DNA from: Choristocarpus tenellus KU-1152
Lineage: Eukaryota; Phaeophyceae
Direction of reading: 5' to 3'
Length of the DNA: 22,219 nt
NCBI GenBank assembly: GCA_964200185.2
Contig: CAXNAD020000297.1
Coordinates: 1 to 22,219, forward strand
Shown: one piece after another, positions 9,579 to 19,015 of the stretch
Layout: every line of letters starts with the position of its first letter
Numbering within the stretch: the first letter of the stretch is position 1
Translations under genes and position numbers: made by a program
Notes under the pieces: generated by a model
What the model saw: only the letters and a program-made list of their open reading frames with translations
Databases searched by the model: none
Told to the model about the DNA's origin: nothing

Positions 9579-9668
9579 ACTTCCTTACACGATGGAACCA
9601 AAGCGAAGCCTGTGCATGGGGCAACTTCCTTAAACGATGGAACCACAGCGAAGCCTGTGCATGGGGCT
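9579..9668. repeat. 45-bp direct tandem duplication over the AdoMetDC stop codon
   Basis: Copies start at 9579 and 9624. They differ at only a few positions (for example 'ttacacgatgg' versus 'ttaaacgatgg'). On the minus strand each copy encodes the same peptide end (MHRLRxGSIV) followed by TAA. The period is a multiple of three, so the frame is unchanged. The copy at 9624 supplies the actual C-terminus of AdoMetDC; the other lies in the 3' UTR. Confidence 0.85.
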
Positions 9669-12482
9669 ATTGTTAACATCTGTAGCCTTTTCCCTCAGAT
9701 CCCAGGCACCCATTACACACACACAATCGCCTTCAACCACTGTGGAGCACACAGATGTGCGCACAAATTGGCGTTTCCGTAGTTCTACCTGTGGATGTGA
9801 GGATATGAAGGTGCGATCAACAATTGTATCTGTAACTGAGCTAATTCTTTGCTTCAAATATTTCTAGAGCTAAAAAATACCTCTGTGCAAAGTTCTACTG
9901 AAGTGTTCAAACTCACATGCTCCATATCAAATGGATTTTCGGTTAGAGTGTTTAGACCCGCCTTATCCGCAACCATTGTCAGCACCCATCTTTTGGGACG
10001 AAAAACATGAAGGACATTGTTGATGATAGATCTGTAGGAGGTTTAAAAGGGTGATGATAAAAGACGTGAGAATGAATTTTTACATGTTTAATTAAGTTAT
10101 CTGGTGCCATTTCATTCATTGAACATTGCTGTAATACATACCTGTAGGACCTGAAAGGGTTGTTTGTCTCAAAGCTGGCATAACTGCATTTCTCCTCAGG
10201 TGTGACATGTATGGTGTAATAAGACTCATACTGGATCGCATTCATAGAGTACCTGTTTAGAGGATGTGATTTTGATGGTCGAAGATGTGAAGTAGATTAA
10301 CAGTGGAAGTCTAGCATTGTTATGATAGAGATCAGGGCTTGCATTTTTTATCTTATCACTGTTTCAGCACCATTAAAAAATGATACCATGACTTGATTGT
10401 TATTTTAACACTCTGCCTTCTCTCACTATACAAAGTACTCAATTCAAGTATCACAATAGCACAAAATATATGCAGAACAAGGTCATGCGTGTAACAATAG
10501 CCTCATACAAGGTTACTTACCCACAGGGATCAAATGCTATGTCATCCATCAGTGCTCCAGGAACAAGCTCTGAAATTCCACTCCTTTGAGTCATAACCCT
10601 GCCTGTTGGGCACACCTCCTTGTAAAATAGTTTTGCTACATCAGGGTGCATGTCAAACATCATCATGTTTACCTGTATGATGAAGAGTTGAGGATTGAAG
10701 AGAATTAAAATTTATTTATTCAAAAGTAAAAATCTTTTTCTACAAGGATCACAAAATTAGGATGTTTAAAGATTAATTGCAGGAGATTGATATGTTACAC
10801 CAGAAAAAAGCTTAAAATGAGTGGATTTCCAGTAGATTTTTGGTAGCACTTACCGTGCGATCTGTGGATGTGTAGTCTGGACGATCACACTTATCGGCCA
10901 CATACACAAACCAATGATCACCAGTCACTGGTCCAAGCACATAACCTGGAGAAGACACAGTTTCGAGAGAGGGAACAAATACAACTCAGCTTTAATAGAA
11001 CATGAGAAGATTTGAAGGCAAAAAGAGTATTGCACACCGATCAGTACTAAACCACTAACCTGCACCATTCAATTGCTGACTGAGGTGACTGTGAGCTTTT
11101 AGATATTGCAATTCCTGGTGGAAGCTCGAGTGCGGGAAGAGCTGATCACCAGGAAACGTGAAATTCTTGCGGGAGTAACCTACCCACTCCAACACTAGAC
11201 CCATCTCTTTTCCAGCTTCATGTAATAGAGTTGTTATGCAGCGAAGGAGGGTGGTCGTCCCACAAGTTTTTATGACAACCTGAAAATGAAGTGGAAATGA
11301 CACAAAGAGAATATATTAACAAACTTTTTTGCCCGAAGTCATGGCAGTGTGATATCATGTTTTGCCAGTCCATGCAGGCCCTGTGGCAGTGCAAAGTCAA
11401 CGATGGACAGTTACAGTAAAACAAGAGGTAATGTCTTACCTTGTGAGCATACACAAAAAGACTGCTTTCAGACAGCACGTATGCATCAAGGTGGTTGTTG
11501 GATATCTTGTGCAAGATGGTGCACTTGGCACGGCGACAGATGCGGTCAAGGCTCTGCCTTGTCAAACCACGACATCCTAATAAATGCCCAATGCCTGGCT
11601 TGAAGCACACCTGACAATGTAGTGACAACAATTATGATCAACAAGAATATTATCTTGTCTTGGGAAAGAAAACATCTAATAGCCTGTTCCTCATAATTTG
11701 ATCAGAGTTGCAGCATGTATTGCTGCAAAAATCTCTTTAGAAACTCCTCTGACCAAATTATAATAGCATTGACCCATTATTATCCTTTATCAAAATGATG
11801 CAGGGAAAACAGGAAGACACCTATCACACTTCAATAAAGCTCAGAATGTGATACCACACCTCTAGTGTCTTCTCTGGTCCCTCGAAACAGCCTGTATATT
11901 CTCTGTCATCTTCATCATCTTCATCCTGAGTTGGGAATGAGCACCAATCACGTATCATGTCATGCAACCCTCAGTATGCTGTTGGAAATAAAGCAAAGTG
12001 ACGCGTTTTGCACCCCTTTTGAAAGGGAGCACAACCTTGGGCAAGTCATAAATCACAAACTCCGAAGGCTAAACCACATCCATAACAGTCGCTAGCAACA
12101 TTTCCATACCGGCACAACTACGACCCAGCTTGACTCCCTATAGAACCATATGACACTTGCTATCAAACCTGGGCACTTGAACTATCTGACAAAGTCGCTA
12201 TTATTTTCGACAATAAACAACCATCACCTCCATTTCATTATCTTCATCAGCGCCAGAATCGCTTAGATCTGAGACCCCACCACGAGTTCCATCACTCGGG
12301 TGTGAGGACATAGGATCTCTACTATTCCCAACAGTGGATGTAGTAGGCAGTGCGTCAAACCAATCACGAGTGATCGGTTCATCAGCACGTTCCATTTCAC
12401 ATCTTTGTGGTAGGCCTAGGCTCTGGGACTGAAAGAGTCCCCTGCTCCCTAACTCAGGGCTGGGTAAGCTTTCGGGGTGCAT
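9630..12482 (-). CDS. AMD1: S-adenosylmethionine decarboxylase proenzyme, 9 exons, 446 aa
   Basis: Decarboxylates S-adenosylmethionine to supply aminopropyl groups for spermidine and spermine synthesis in the cytosol. Exons: 12228-12482, 11860-11925, 11440-11610, 11060-11279, 10854-10945, 10521-10672, 10142-10252, 9917-10031, 9630-9788. All eight introns are GT..AG, and the phases close to 1341 nt. The family signature is unambiguous. FEGPEKTLE (residues 99-107) carries the two conserved Glu. YVLSESSLFV contains the self-cleavage pair Glu155-Ser156 that yields the pyruvoyl cofactor. KTCGTT carries the catalytic Cys170, 14 residues on as in the human enzyme. CGYSMN and TIHVTPE (Ser321, His334) are the processing residues. 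Odd features are an acidic N-terminal extension of about 92 residues and a C-terminus formed by a 45-bp duplication. The start is the first ATG after an in-frame TAA; a later Met (residue 30) is possible. The last intron (9789-9916) is the least certain. Confidence 0.93.
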
Positions 12483-12557
12483 ATCTTCTGGACCTGTTCT
12501 TGAGTCCGATTCTTCTTACTCGGGCACGCCGAGATAAATTAGAGTCCCAAACAGGTG

Positions 12558-12614
12558 TCAGCTCGGCTCGAGAGGCTGTGGAACGGAGAAATGAAAGGGC
12601 AGTTGCAGAGTCAT
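12558..12614 (-). CDS. Candidate upstream ORF 2 of AdoMetDC (18 codons)
   Basis: Encodes MTLQLPFHFSVPQPLEPS and ends 75 nt before the AdoMetDC start, with no further ATG in between. Its ATG overlaps the stop of upstream ORF 1 in an ATGA arrangement. Small upstream ORFs are a known polyamine-sensing translational control device on AdoMetDC mRNAs of plants and mammals. Whether this segment is in the mRNA leader is not shown by the sequence. Confidence 0.4.
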   Translation of the reverse strand: MTLQLPFHFSVPQPLEPS

Positions 12615-12655
12615 CCTGCGTACACTGAGTCAATATGATTTATTAAGTAGTGCAT
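12611..12655 (-). CDS. Candidate upstream ORF 1 of AdoMetDC (14 codons)
   Basis: Encodes MHYLINHIDSVYAG. Its TGA (12613-12611) shares two bases with the ATG of the next upstream ORF. This recalls the overlapping tiny and small upstream ORFs of plant AdoMetDC mRNAs, but the peptides are not the plant ones. It is functional only if transcription starts upstream of 12655. Confidence 0.35.
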   Translation of the reverse strand: MHYLINHIDSVYAG

Positions 12656-12916
12656 TTATGTTCCAAATCCCCCACTACCTAGACTGGCGACAAGACCGAT
12701 TGTGCAGTGTAAACAAAGAGAACAAGACCGAACAGACCAAGAGGAGTTATTGTACAGCATCCGCAGTCGGTAACGACACAATATTAACTACCTAGAGCAT
12801 TGATTTTGATGGGATAGTGCCAGATCAGCCAAGGTTCAAGGGTCTCAGAACAACAGTGGAAACTTCCTGAAGCTGTAAACCATTTCTCTTTCACTACAAC
12901 ATTAGTACAAACTCAC

Positions 12917-13104
12917 CTTGATCACTGGCCCAGAGCCAAGGTACATCCCGGTGGCGTCGACTAGATCGTCAACCTCTAGTTCGAAGAGGATGGTGAGCGT
13001 GCGCATGAAGGGACGGGACCTCAAAAGAGGGAACGTCGGGCTGGTCTCCCTCCACCTGTCCTATTACAACAGCGAATGTGGTAGACCGGTTTTCAACATA
13101 TAAT
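12917..13104 (-). other. Candidate exon of unknown gene or 5' exon of AdoMetDC
   Basis: GC-richer than its surroundings. On the minus strand it is preceded by a CTGCAG acceptor-like site (about 13105) and followed by a consensus donor AAG|GTGAGT (12916-12911). Two frames look coding. One reads FAVVIGQVEGDQPDVPSFEV in the first half. The other reads ILFELEVDDLVDATGMYLGS up to the donor. No family is recognised. Joining to AdoMetDC exon 1 in phase is not possible with the visible acceptors, so it could be a non-coding leader exon or an exon of another gene. Confidence 0.3.
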
Positions 13105-13277
13105 CCCCTGCAGCGATGCAGGTGCTTGGGTGCCAGTGATTTACTCACAGTTTCGAGGCCATCTCTTTTAAAACATCAGCCTTATGGTAGTTGAGAGAAG
13201 TGAGTGAGTGGATAGGAGTGGGTTGTTGGGACTTCTTGGTTGTGAGACGAAATTTTACACAAACAAATATTTGGTAT

Positions 13278-13313
13278 GACGGTATATAGATTGCGACCTT
13301 ATTATACCGTCAA
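13278..13313. promoter_or_regulatory. Inverted repeat upstream of HYPK
   Basis: TGACGGTATA (13278-13287) and its exact reverse complement TATACCGTCA (13304-13313) flank a 16-bp spacer that includes ATTG. It ends 56 bp before the HYPK start codon. A closely related element (TGACGGTATATGATTG) lies at 17586 on the far side of the gene island. It could be a protein-binding site, a hairpin or a repeat remnant. Confidence 0.45.
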
Positions 13314-13369
13314 ACGTGGGATGTCCTCAACCCACACATCAATCACAGAAAGTAGATTGTCAAAGTACC

Positions 13370-14253
13370 ATGAATACGGAAGAGGAACATAGTAATCTGG
13401 AGAAGGTCACTGATTTCGTGCATGAGAAAGAACTAGACAATGAAAGAACCATGAATGCCTTGTCTTCTTTGGCTGCACCAGCCCTTAATGCGGAGGAAGG
13501 GAAAGATGGGGAAAGGTAAGACCTTTGTGGCTTGAAACCCTTGCACTCTCTGTTGATGAGAGTTGGGCATATTCTTATCGTAGGTTTTCTTTACTGAGAA
13601 TCACCATTGAATTATCTCGAGCCACCAATACCTGTTCTTAGGAGGGGAAGAGATCGCGCTTGGGAGCCTACGTCTCGTTGTCATCAACCTAGGAGTAATG
13701 TTGATACTACACCACGATCACCCACGTGAAAATGTTACCCCCAATCCCTTATCCTAAATATCCTACCACAATTAGATTTCCTGGTACGTCCATCTCCCTC
13801 TGCAATGACTCGTCTCCTTGTGCACCTATACGGCATCCAAGATAGGCAAGGTAATCCCGAACGAGGTTTCCAATGCCAAGGATCCATCGTGGTCACCTTT
13901 GTGCATCATTGTGTCCATAGTTCAACAAAATCATGAGGTCAATGCTGTACGCAATCGAAGTTCTCAGGCACAAACAATTACCCAATCCTCTTCCCTTACA
14001 CCGCAATGTGAGCCATTTCTAATGTTCATACTAACTTTATATCCACCATTCTCCCAAAATTTACTATTAACCTCCATAGCCTCTCATCATTCCTATCACT
14101 AATAAACGCAGTGTCACCCACACCATCAAGTGGTCTAATGAAGATGTGAAGCTCATCATCCATGAACTGGAAATTACTGAAGGGAAGGCAGAGACAGCAC
14201 TGCTGCATTCTGAGGGAGATGTTGTAAAGGCATTAAGACAATTGGTCTGTTAG
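13370..14253 (+). CDS. HYPK: HYPK, NatA-associated huntingtin-interacting protein K homologue, 2 exons, 95 aa
   Basis: HYPK binds the NatA N-terminal acetyltransferase on the ribosome and tunes its activity. Exon 1 is 13370-13515 (48 codons plus 2 nt), the donor is AG|GTAAGA, and exon 2 is 14112-14253 after CGCAG. The phases join to make AGT, and the total is 288 nt. Residues 8-27 (NLEKVTDFVHEKEL...) match the N-terminal helix that inserts into NatA in known HYPKs. The second exon encodes the C-terminal UBA-like three-helix domain (NEDVKLIIHELEI and EGDVVKALRQLV). The protein is shorter than the human one, mainly at the N-terminus. An out-of-frame ATG at 13321 opens a 23-codon ORF that overlaps the start. 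The gene is divergent from AdoMetDC and converges on CCDC115. The 596-bp intron has no recognisable content. Confidence 0.88.
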
Positions 14254-14274
14254 AAGGAGAGTATCACACGTATA

Positions 14275-17153
14275 TTAATAATTGTTTACTTTTCCACGTT
14301 TCTTTTGTAGACCTTCAATCCTTTTGCGTAGAACTGTGACTTGATGTGCAAGGTTGGCTGTCTCCACTACATAGTCCAGGGCTGTGGGGTCAACCGGAAG
14401 TGAGCGGGGGGGGGGGTCGGTTATTAGATAAATCTACACCAACACAACCACAATGCACATAGGCTTGGTATCTACTATTGATCACCTTGGAGGAGTCACA
14501 AAGTAGTATTGGATATTATTGGTCAATATCAACAATACTGTACTGAAGAATTGAGTTGATAAACAAATAACGTAACATCATGAGTCACTTCTGATGTCGT
14601 AGAAAATCAAATTGAACCCTACTTTTCTCACAATCTGCATTTGAACTCTTGCACCCTCCAACTAGTACAAACCAGGGTACTCTAGGTCGGTGACTTGAAG
14701 TTGAGCCCACAATCAATGTTCCTTATTGTACCAACTCTCCACTCGCTGCAACCAACAACAAACCACCTTGTGCAAAAAACACTTGCAATTTCAAGGAGGA
14801 AGAGTTTATGAGTTTATGTGGAACCTAATAAATAATCTTAAACAATCTAAACAGGAGGAAATTACTTCTCTCCATTCATCTTCGGACCTTTGTTGGTCAA
14901 ATTACAGGTTTGAAAATTTGTCAATGAAGCAACCAATTGCAACTTATGTGAACCTATGCACTCATTAATTAGGTCAACAACATCAGGGAGGTTAAAGTAT
15001 TGTGGGACTGAGATTAGAAGTTCCATGCTTGAATACGTTTATGGGGAGGTGGTTGCTATCACTCATTTGGTTGAGGTCATTTCTTCACAGGGGTGTATTT
15101 TTGTGAGAGATGAAATAAGAATTCTGAGAAATTTGAAGAATATGAGACTTTTTTTAACACATCTTCATTGAAATAAGTGCCTATGATTTGTGAAACTTGA
15201 TGCCTATTTGAAGACTTCAGTACAAAATATGAACCCTTGTAGTTGGAATCACTTGGTCTCTGTAAGATATTGATCAAGAACCTACAGAAGAATTGAAGTC
15301 TGTGTTGCAAAGGATGGAATTCTCAAGTATGGAAAGTGTACACACCTTCCAAGGTGATAAGAACTCTCTATTCGAGATGGTCTTCACATACATGCTGCTC
15401 TTTGTGAAATGTAGTTGCATCTACCCATTTGTTGGATCAAAACATCATTTGAGGTATTTTCATGTGCATGGTAGGGATGACTCTTGTGTGTTCGATTAAC
15501 AAGATGTGGGGTCAGCTTCTGAAAGCATTATGCCACTTGAAAACACCTCATTAGTAACCTGTACAACTGAAAAGGAACTGGTATCTGAGAAATAGCCTGG
15601 ACTGCACCACTGCAGCATTTACTATTAACTCCTGGCCACATCAGATAATGACTCAAATGAGAAGCTTTTACTCCTGGAGCTATCGGCAACTTAAGCTTTG
15701 CATGTCTGCTATGCCGTGTGCAGGCCTCTCTTTACCACAAATCCCATGCAAGTAGCAATGACTCCACATTTTGAAGATGATCTATGCCCCAAATGGCTTT
15801 ATATTCTATTGAGAAATGGGCAAGAAACTACAACTACAAAAGTGCCGAAAAGGGATTATCATCTGCATTGCTGAATTGACATTGAAGTTGAGATTATCAA
15901 TACAATCTTGAGGTGAGACTTGAACAGGGTGGGGATCAAGAAACCAACAAAACTATTTTGAACCAATATTTTTAGCAATACAGCCATGGACATTCTAAGA
16001 CAGACAGGGCCCGGACATTGTCATACTTAACTTTGACACCGACTCACTTATCACCGCTCAGTAATAACCTGTCTGCAACCCAATCATTCCCAATGAATGC
16101 TCCACGCAGCATAAAAGGGTCTAGTAACAAATCACAAGCTGCACTACTACAAATATTCCCAACAGTTGATGGTATAAATGAGGATGAATTACAGGTTACC
16201 AGCCTGAACAGTACGGAATTATCCTTGATTGGAATGACATTCTCCATCATACCTTGCTTAGCTAGGAATCAACAGGGGACACAACCCTGGATATGAATTG
16301 GTTTCTACAGAGAGCTGGAATTTTGGGATGCTCTCCACTTCGTGCACTTGCTCACCTGATGAAAAATCTCTCTTCGATCTGCGTAAGGGAGGTGGCACCA
16401 ATCCTGTGAACAAATTGAGGGAATCTCCACGCCCATATAATTCGCGACCCGCCTGAGGTGAAGCTTCCTCCACTGTCCACTGAGACACCCCAACTGAAGT
16501 TCTCTGTCGGAGACTTCCTTCACTCCCAGATTTCATATTCCAGTTTCCCACACCCCGGTCTCTAGTGAACACACTGGCTGCGAGTACGCCTTCTTGCCCA
16601 GCTTCTTCACGTCTGCTACGCCGTGGAGAAAGTGGAGATCGCACAGGTGGAACGGGAAGAGCATCAATTTACAAAAGAAATCTTGGCGTACTCCCTAATG
16701 CCGGCTTACACCATTCTCAAGCCATCTACGAAGATGTACACACTCAACCTTAACCGCCAGAATCTCACATTATTACAGTCGATTGCGCTGAATACTCTTC
16801 TCTCGTATTGAGGACTGTAACAGAGTTTTGTCCCATACTCCTCCGAGCTTTGGTCATGTTGAAGAAGCCCTTGCGAATAAATTTTGGAAGCAGAAAAGGG
16901 AGGGAGGGGAAAAAGGAAGACATTAGTCTTGGAAAAAGAGCTGATAGGATCTTTATCATGCACTCGTATGGTCTTGCATCGACAGTCATATAAAACCCAC
17001 CTGCTTTAGGCACGTATGCATTTCTGTGCGAAGACTGTGCAACTTCTCTATCGCTAACAGAAGCTCGACAAGCAAATCATCAACCCCATCTGGTGCAGTA
17101 CCCACATCGTCTATTTCCCTCACTATTTGTTCGTCGCTCTTTTTCTCCCCCAT
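14275..17153 (-). CDS. CCDC115: Vma22/CCDC115-like V-ATPase assembly factor, 4 exons, 205 aa
   Basis: The family assists assembly of the membrane Vo sector of the V-ATPase in the ER and Golgi. Exons: 17001-17153, 16769-16869, 16356-16612, 14275-14381. Junction phases fit (0, 2, 1) and the total is 618 nt. The N-terminal helix is acidic (LLVELLLAIEKLHSL). It is followed by the family signature GFFNMTKARRSMGQNSV (residues 52-68), then a variable linker. Near the end LNLFTGLVPPPLRRSKRDF matches the conserved 'LNWFG.LVP..LR.AQ..F' block. The last exon encodes a coiled coil (ETANLAHQVTVLRKRIEGLQ). The start is the first ATG of exon 1. Exon 3 could begin at 16612 or 16615 (two tandem acceptors in the same frame, a one-residue difference). 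Exon 2 matches the family less well after SV. Intron 3 is very long (1974 bp) compared with the other two (131 and 156 bp). Confidence 0.85.
14382..16355. other. Intron 3 of the CCDC115-like gene
   Basis: A G/C homopolymer (about 14405-14415) provides the polypyrimidine tract of the acceptor on the minus strand, with a CTAAT-like branch site just upstream. The rest is AT-rich. ORFs on either strand (for example 14726-14968 plus, 16018-16296 plus, 16044-16250 minus) have no recognised domain. No intact mobile element is visible, although the length suggests an inserted and decayed one. Confidence 0.5.
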
Positions 17154-17215
17154 TGATTTGGGTTTCTCTCACACAGATTCTACTTTGCCTACACAACCTC
17201 TACAAAACATTTGAT

Positions 17216-17229
17216 GTATATATATATAA
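17216..17229 (-). promoter_or_regulatory. TATA-like run upstream of CCDC115
   Basis: An alternating TATATATATATA tract lies 63-76 bp before the start codon on the minus strand, a plausible core-promoter position. It may equally be a simple-sequence repeat. Confidence 0.3.
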
Positions 17230-17585
17230 ACTTCATCATTCTCGTCCGTCCATCCACCCATCCGTCTGATAGTTCTTTTGATATACTTCCTTCAATAATG
17301 TGACTCTATGGTGGACATGGTTCGCTCACGCAAGGGTGCTGAAGAGAAACACTGCGAAAGACGGACCTGACAGACGAAGAGGAACCGGAAGTGAGAGGAC
17401 GAGTTTAAAACTAGACAAGTGAAGAGTGAAGAGTGAAGAGCGACAACAAGAGGGGAGAATCTCGATTCAGGTGAGCGTCAAAGGGTCCCTTTTTTTTGGT
17501 GATTTATTGCTCTTCTGAATGATCCTCCCCTGTGATACTTCACCATGGTTGCCACCAGGGTTCTTCGAAAGAACATCAAATGCCA

Positions 17586-17625
17586 TGACGGTATATGATT
17601 GTACGGCAATGAATGGTATACCCTG
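17586..17625. repeat. Second copy of the TGACGGTATAT..GATTG hairpin motif
   Basis: TGACGGTATATGATTG at 17586 repeats the start of the element at 13278. Further on, GGTATACC closes an inverted repeat (GGTATA...TATACC). It lies about 430 bp upstream of the CCDC115 start codon. Confidence 0.45.
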
Positions 17626-17659
17626 CTTTCCACATCACCCCACCTTCTGATGAGTCCCA

Positions 17660-18110
17660 AAGGCACACGAGCATGATTTGAGGTCAACGGAAAGGTCAGC
17701 TCTAGGACGAAATGGGAAACAGGTGTGGCTGTTAGCATAATATTGCACCATTATATCGCATACGACTTCGTTAATATAAAATGAACAGTAATACATAAAC
17801 GTGGTATTGTTAAATATTTGATAAGGACATCATTGGTCAACGATGAAGTTGATGGCATGTGGAAACCCGACCAACCTATCTCTATGAGGTGTAAACATAT
17901 GGTATCAGCTTATCAGTTAGCCTAATTACGACTGAGGCTGATGGTGTGTAGTCAGCATAGCATCATTAAGCCCAAGGTTTGAAGCCATGGGGCCAGCAAT
18001 GTGGTTTGCCTAAATACGAGTCAAGAGTTGTATGGGGCCGATACTATGATACTACTTCGCCATTTGCACAAAGTAACCCCTACGTCAACTACGAAATACT
18101 AAACATACAT
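17660..18110. other. No gene seen
   Basis: AT-rich flank upstream of CCDC115. The minus-strand ORF at 17478-17738 overlaps the hairpin motif and has no recognised domain. Confidence 0.35.
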
Positions 18111-18111
18111 A

Positions 18112-18203
18112 TATACATACATGCATACGAGTGTATGTATATAAGAGAGGGTAAGGACAAGCAAAAAATCATCTCTTATGTCCCTCTCTTATTTATATAA
18201 GAG
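18112..18203. repeat. Cluster of nested inverted repeats
   Basis: TATACATAC (18112-18120) pairs with GTATGTATA (18133-18141). ATAAGAGAGGG (18141-18151) pairs with CCCTCTCTTAT (18182-18192). CTCTTAT (18186-18192) pairs with ATAAGAG (18197-18203). Arms are shared, so alternative hairpins could form. Confidence 0.6.
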
Positions 18204-19015
18204 CGCCTTTCTCTTAACCTGAGGGATCGTGATAAGAGAAACCTATGTATATCAAGCAACAATCCTCGTACACACTTTACACTTGTTCCCAAACGACGAC
18301 AGAGCAACGCCCTTGCTGTATGTGCTTCCCATGTGCCTTCGAGAGTAGTTACATGTAGATGTGTGTTGAACATTATCCTTCGTACATTATCCTTAGTGAG
18401 CCCATTTCGATGAAGCTGGTGGTGCAGTAAGCACCACACCTACACCACCCCTCCATAGTATATCAGTGTCATATATATACAGTAATGTAACTTTGGTAAA
18501 TTACACTCATTACAATGTATTCACTCATATGTATAGTACACCTTCCCAAGAAAAGTATCCGCAAGTAATTGGATGGCTGGACAGACGACTCGCAGTTCAA
18601 ATCAATTCAACATTCAAAGCCAATCTCCCTCTGATGCCTTGCCCTACATATTCGATTGCACTCTACAACCATATATCATACAGAACAGTATCAAAAAAGC
18701 CACATGGATCAAATGCAGCTACACCACCATGCACCTCGCACCGCACACACTAAGTAAAACAACTTATTTGCTGATAAAAAAATCGCAACTGCCAAAAATA
18801 TAGCAGATAGATGTCCGCTTGTTTGATTGCCCTTGCCTTGATTGCGCTGAGTCAAGCCAGCTTTGCTTTCCGGAGATAATAAAGAATATCATTCGTACTG
18901 CACTATTCGGCGGTTGTTTCTAAGCTTGCAAACTTGTCAGGTACTTGAGAGTACGGTGGTGGAGGAATTGAGAACACCAAAGAGGCTGCTCCTTTCCCCA
19001 CGGCCCCCGATGTGC
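18204..19015. other. No confident gene
   Basis: Short ORFs on both strands (18176-18439 minus; 18466-18753 and 18573-18803 plus) show no domain. The right-hand end would hold the 3' UTR or further exons of the minus-strand gene at 19016-19289. Confidence 0.3.

Noticed and set aside
9630-9857. Single open frame taken as a complete 75-aa minus-strand gene
   Set aside because: Only 9630-9788 fits as the last AdoMetDC exon. The upstream part is intron that happens to stay open.
11349-11603. Plus-strand ORFs at 11349-11603 and 11362-11580
   Set aside because: They are antisense shadows of AdoMetDC exon 3 (11440-11610), whose product is clearly recognised.
12228-14253. AdoMetDC and HYPK as parts of one functional cluster
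   Set aside because: They belong to different processes (polyamine synthesis and N-terminal acetylation). Divergent spacing of 887 bp is ordinary for a compact gene island.
16018-16296. 92-aa plus-strand ORF as a gene
   Set aside because: It lies inside CCDC115 intron 3, overlaps an open frame on the other strand (16044-16250), and neither has a recognised domain.
16565-16811. Plus-strand ORFs over 16565-16811
   Set aside because: Antisense to CCDC115 exons 2 and 3; no domain.
17026-17214. Plus-strand Ser/Thr-rich 62-aa ORF
   Set aside because: Antisense of CCDC115 exon 1, which has an ATG, an in-phase donor and family similarity.
18176-18439. 87-aa minus-strand ORF, Arg/Leu-rich
   Set aside because: It overlaps the hairpin cluster, and no domain, splice context or neighbour supports it.
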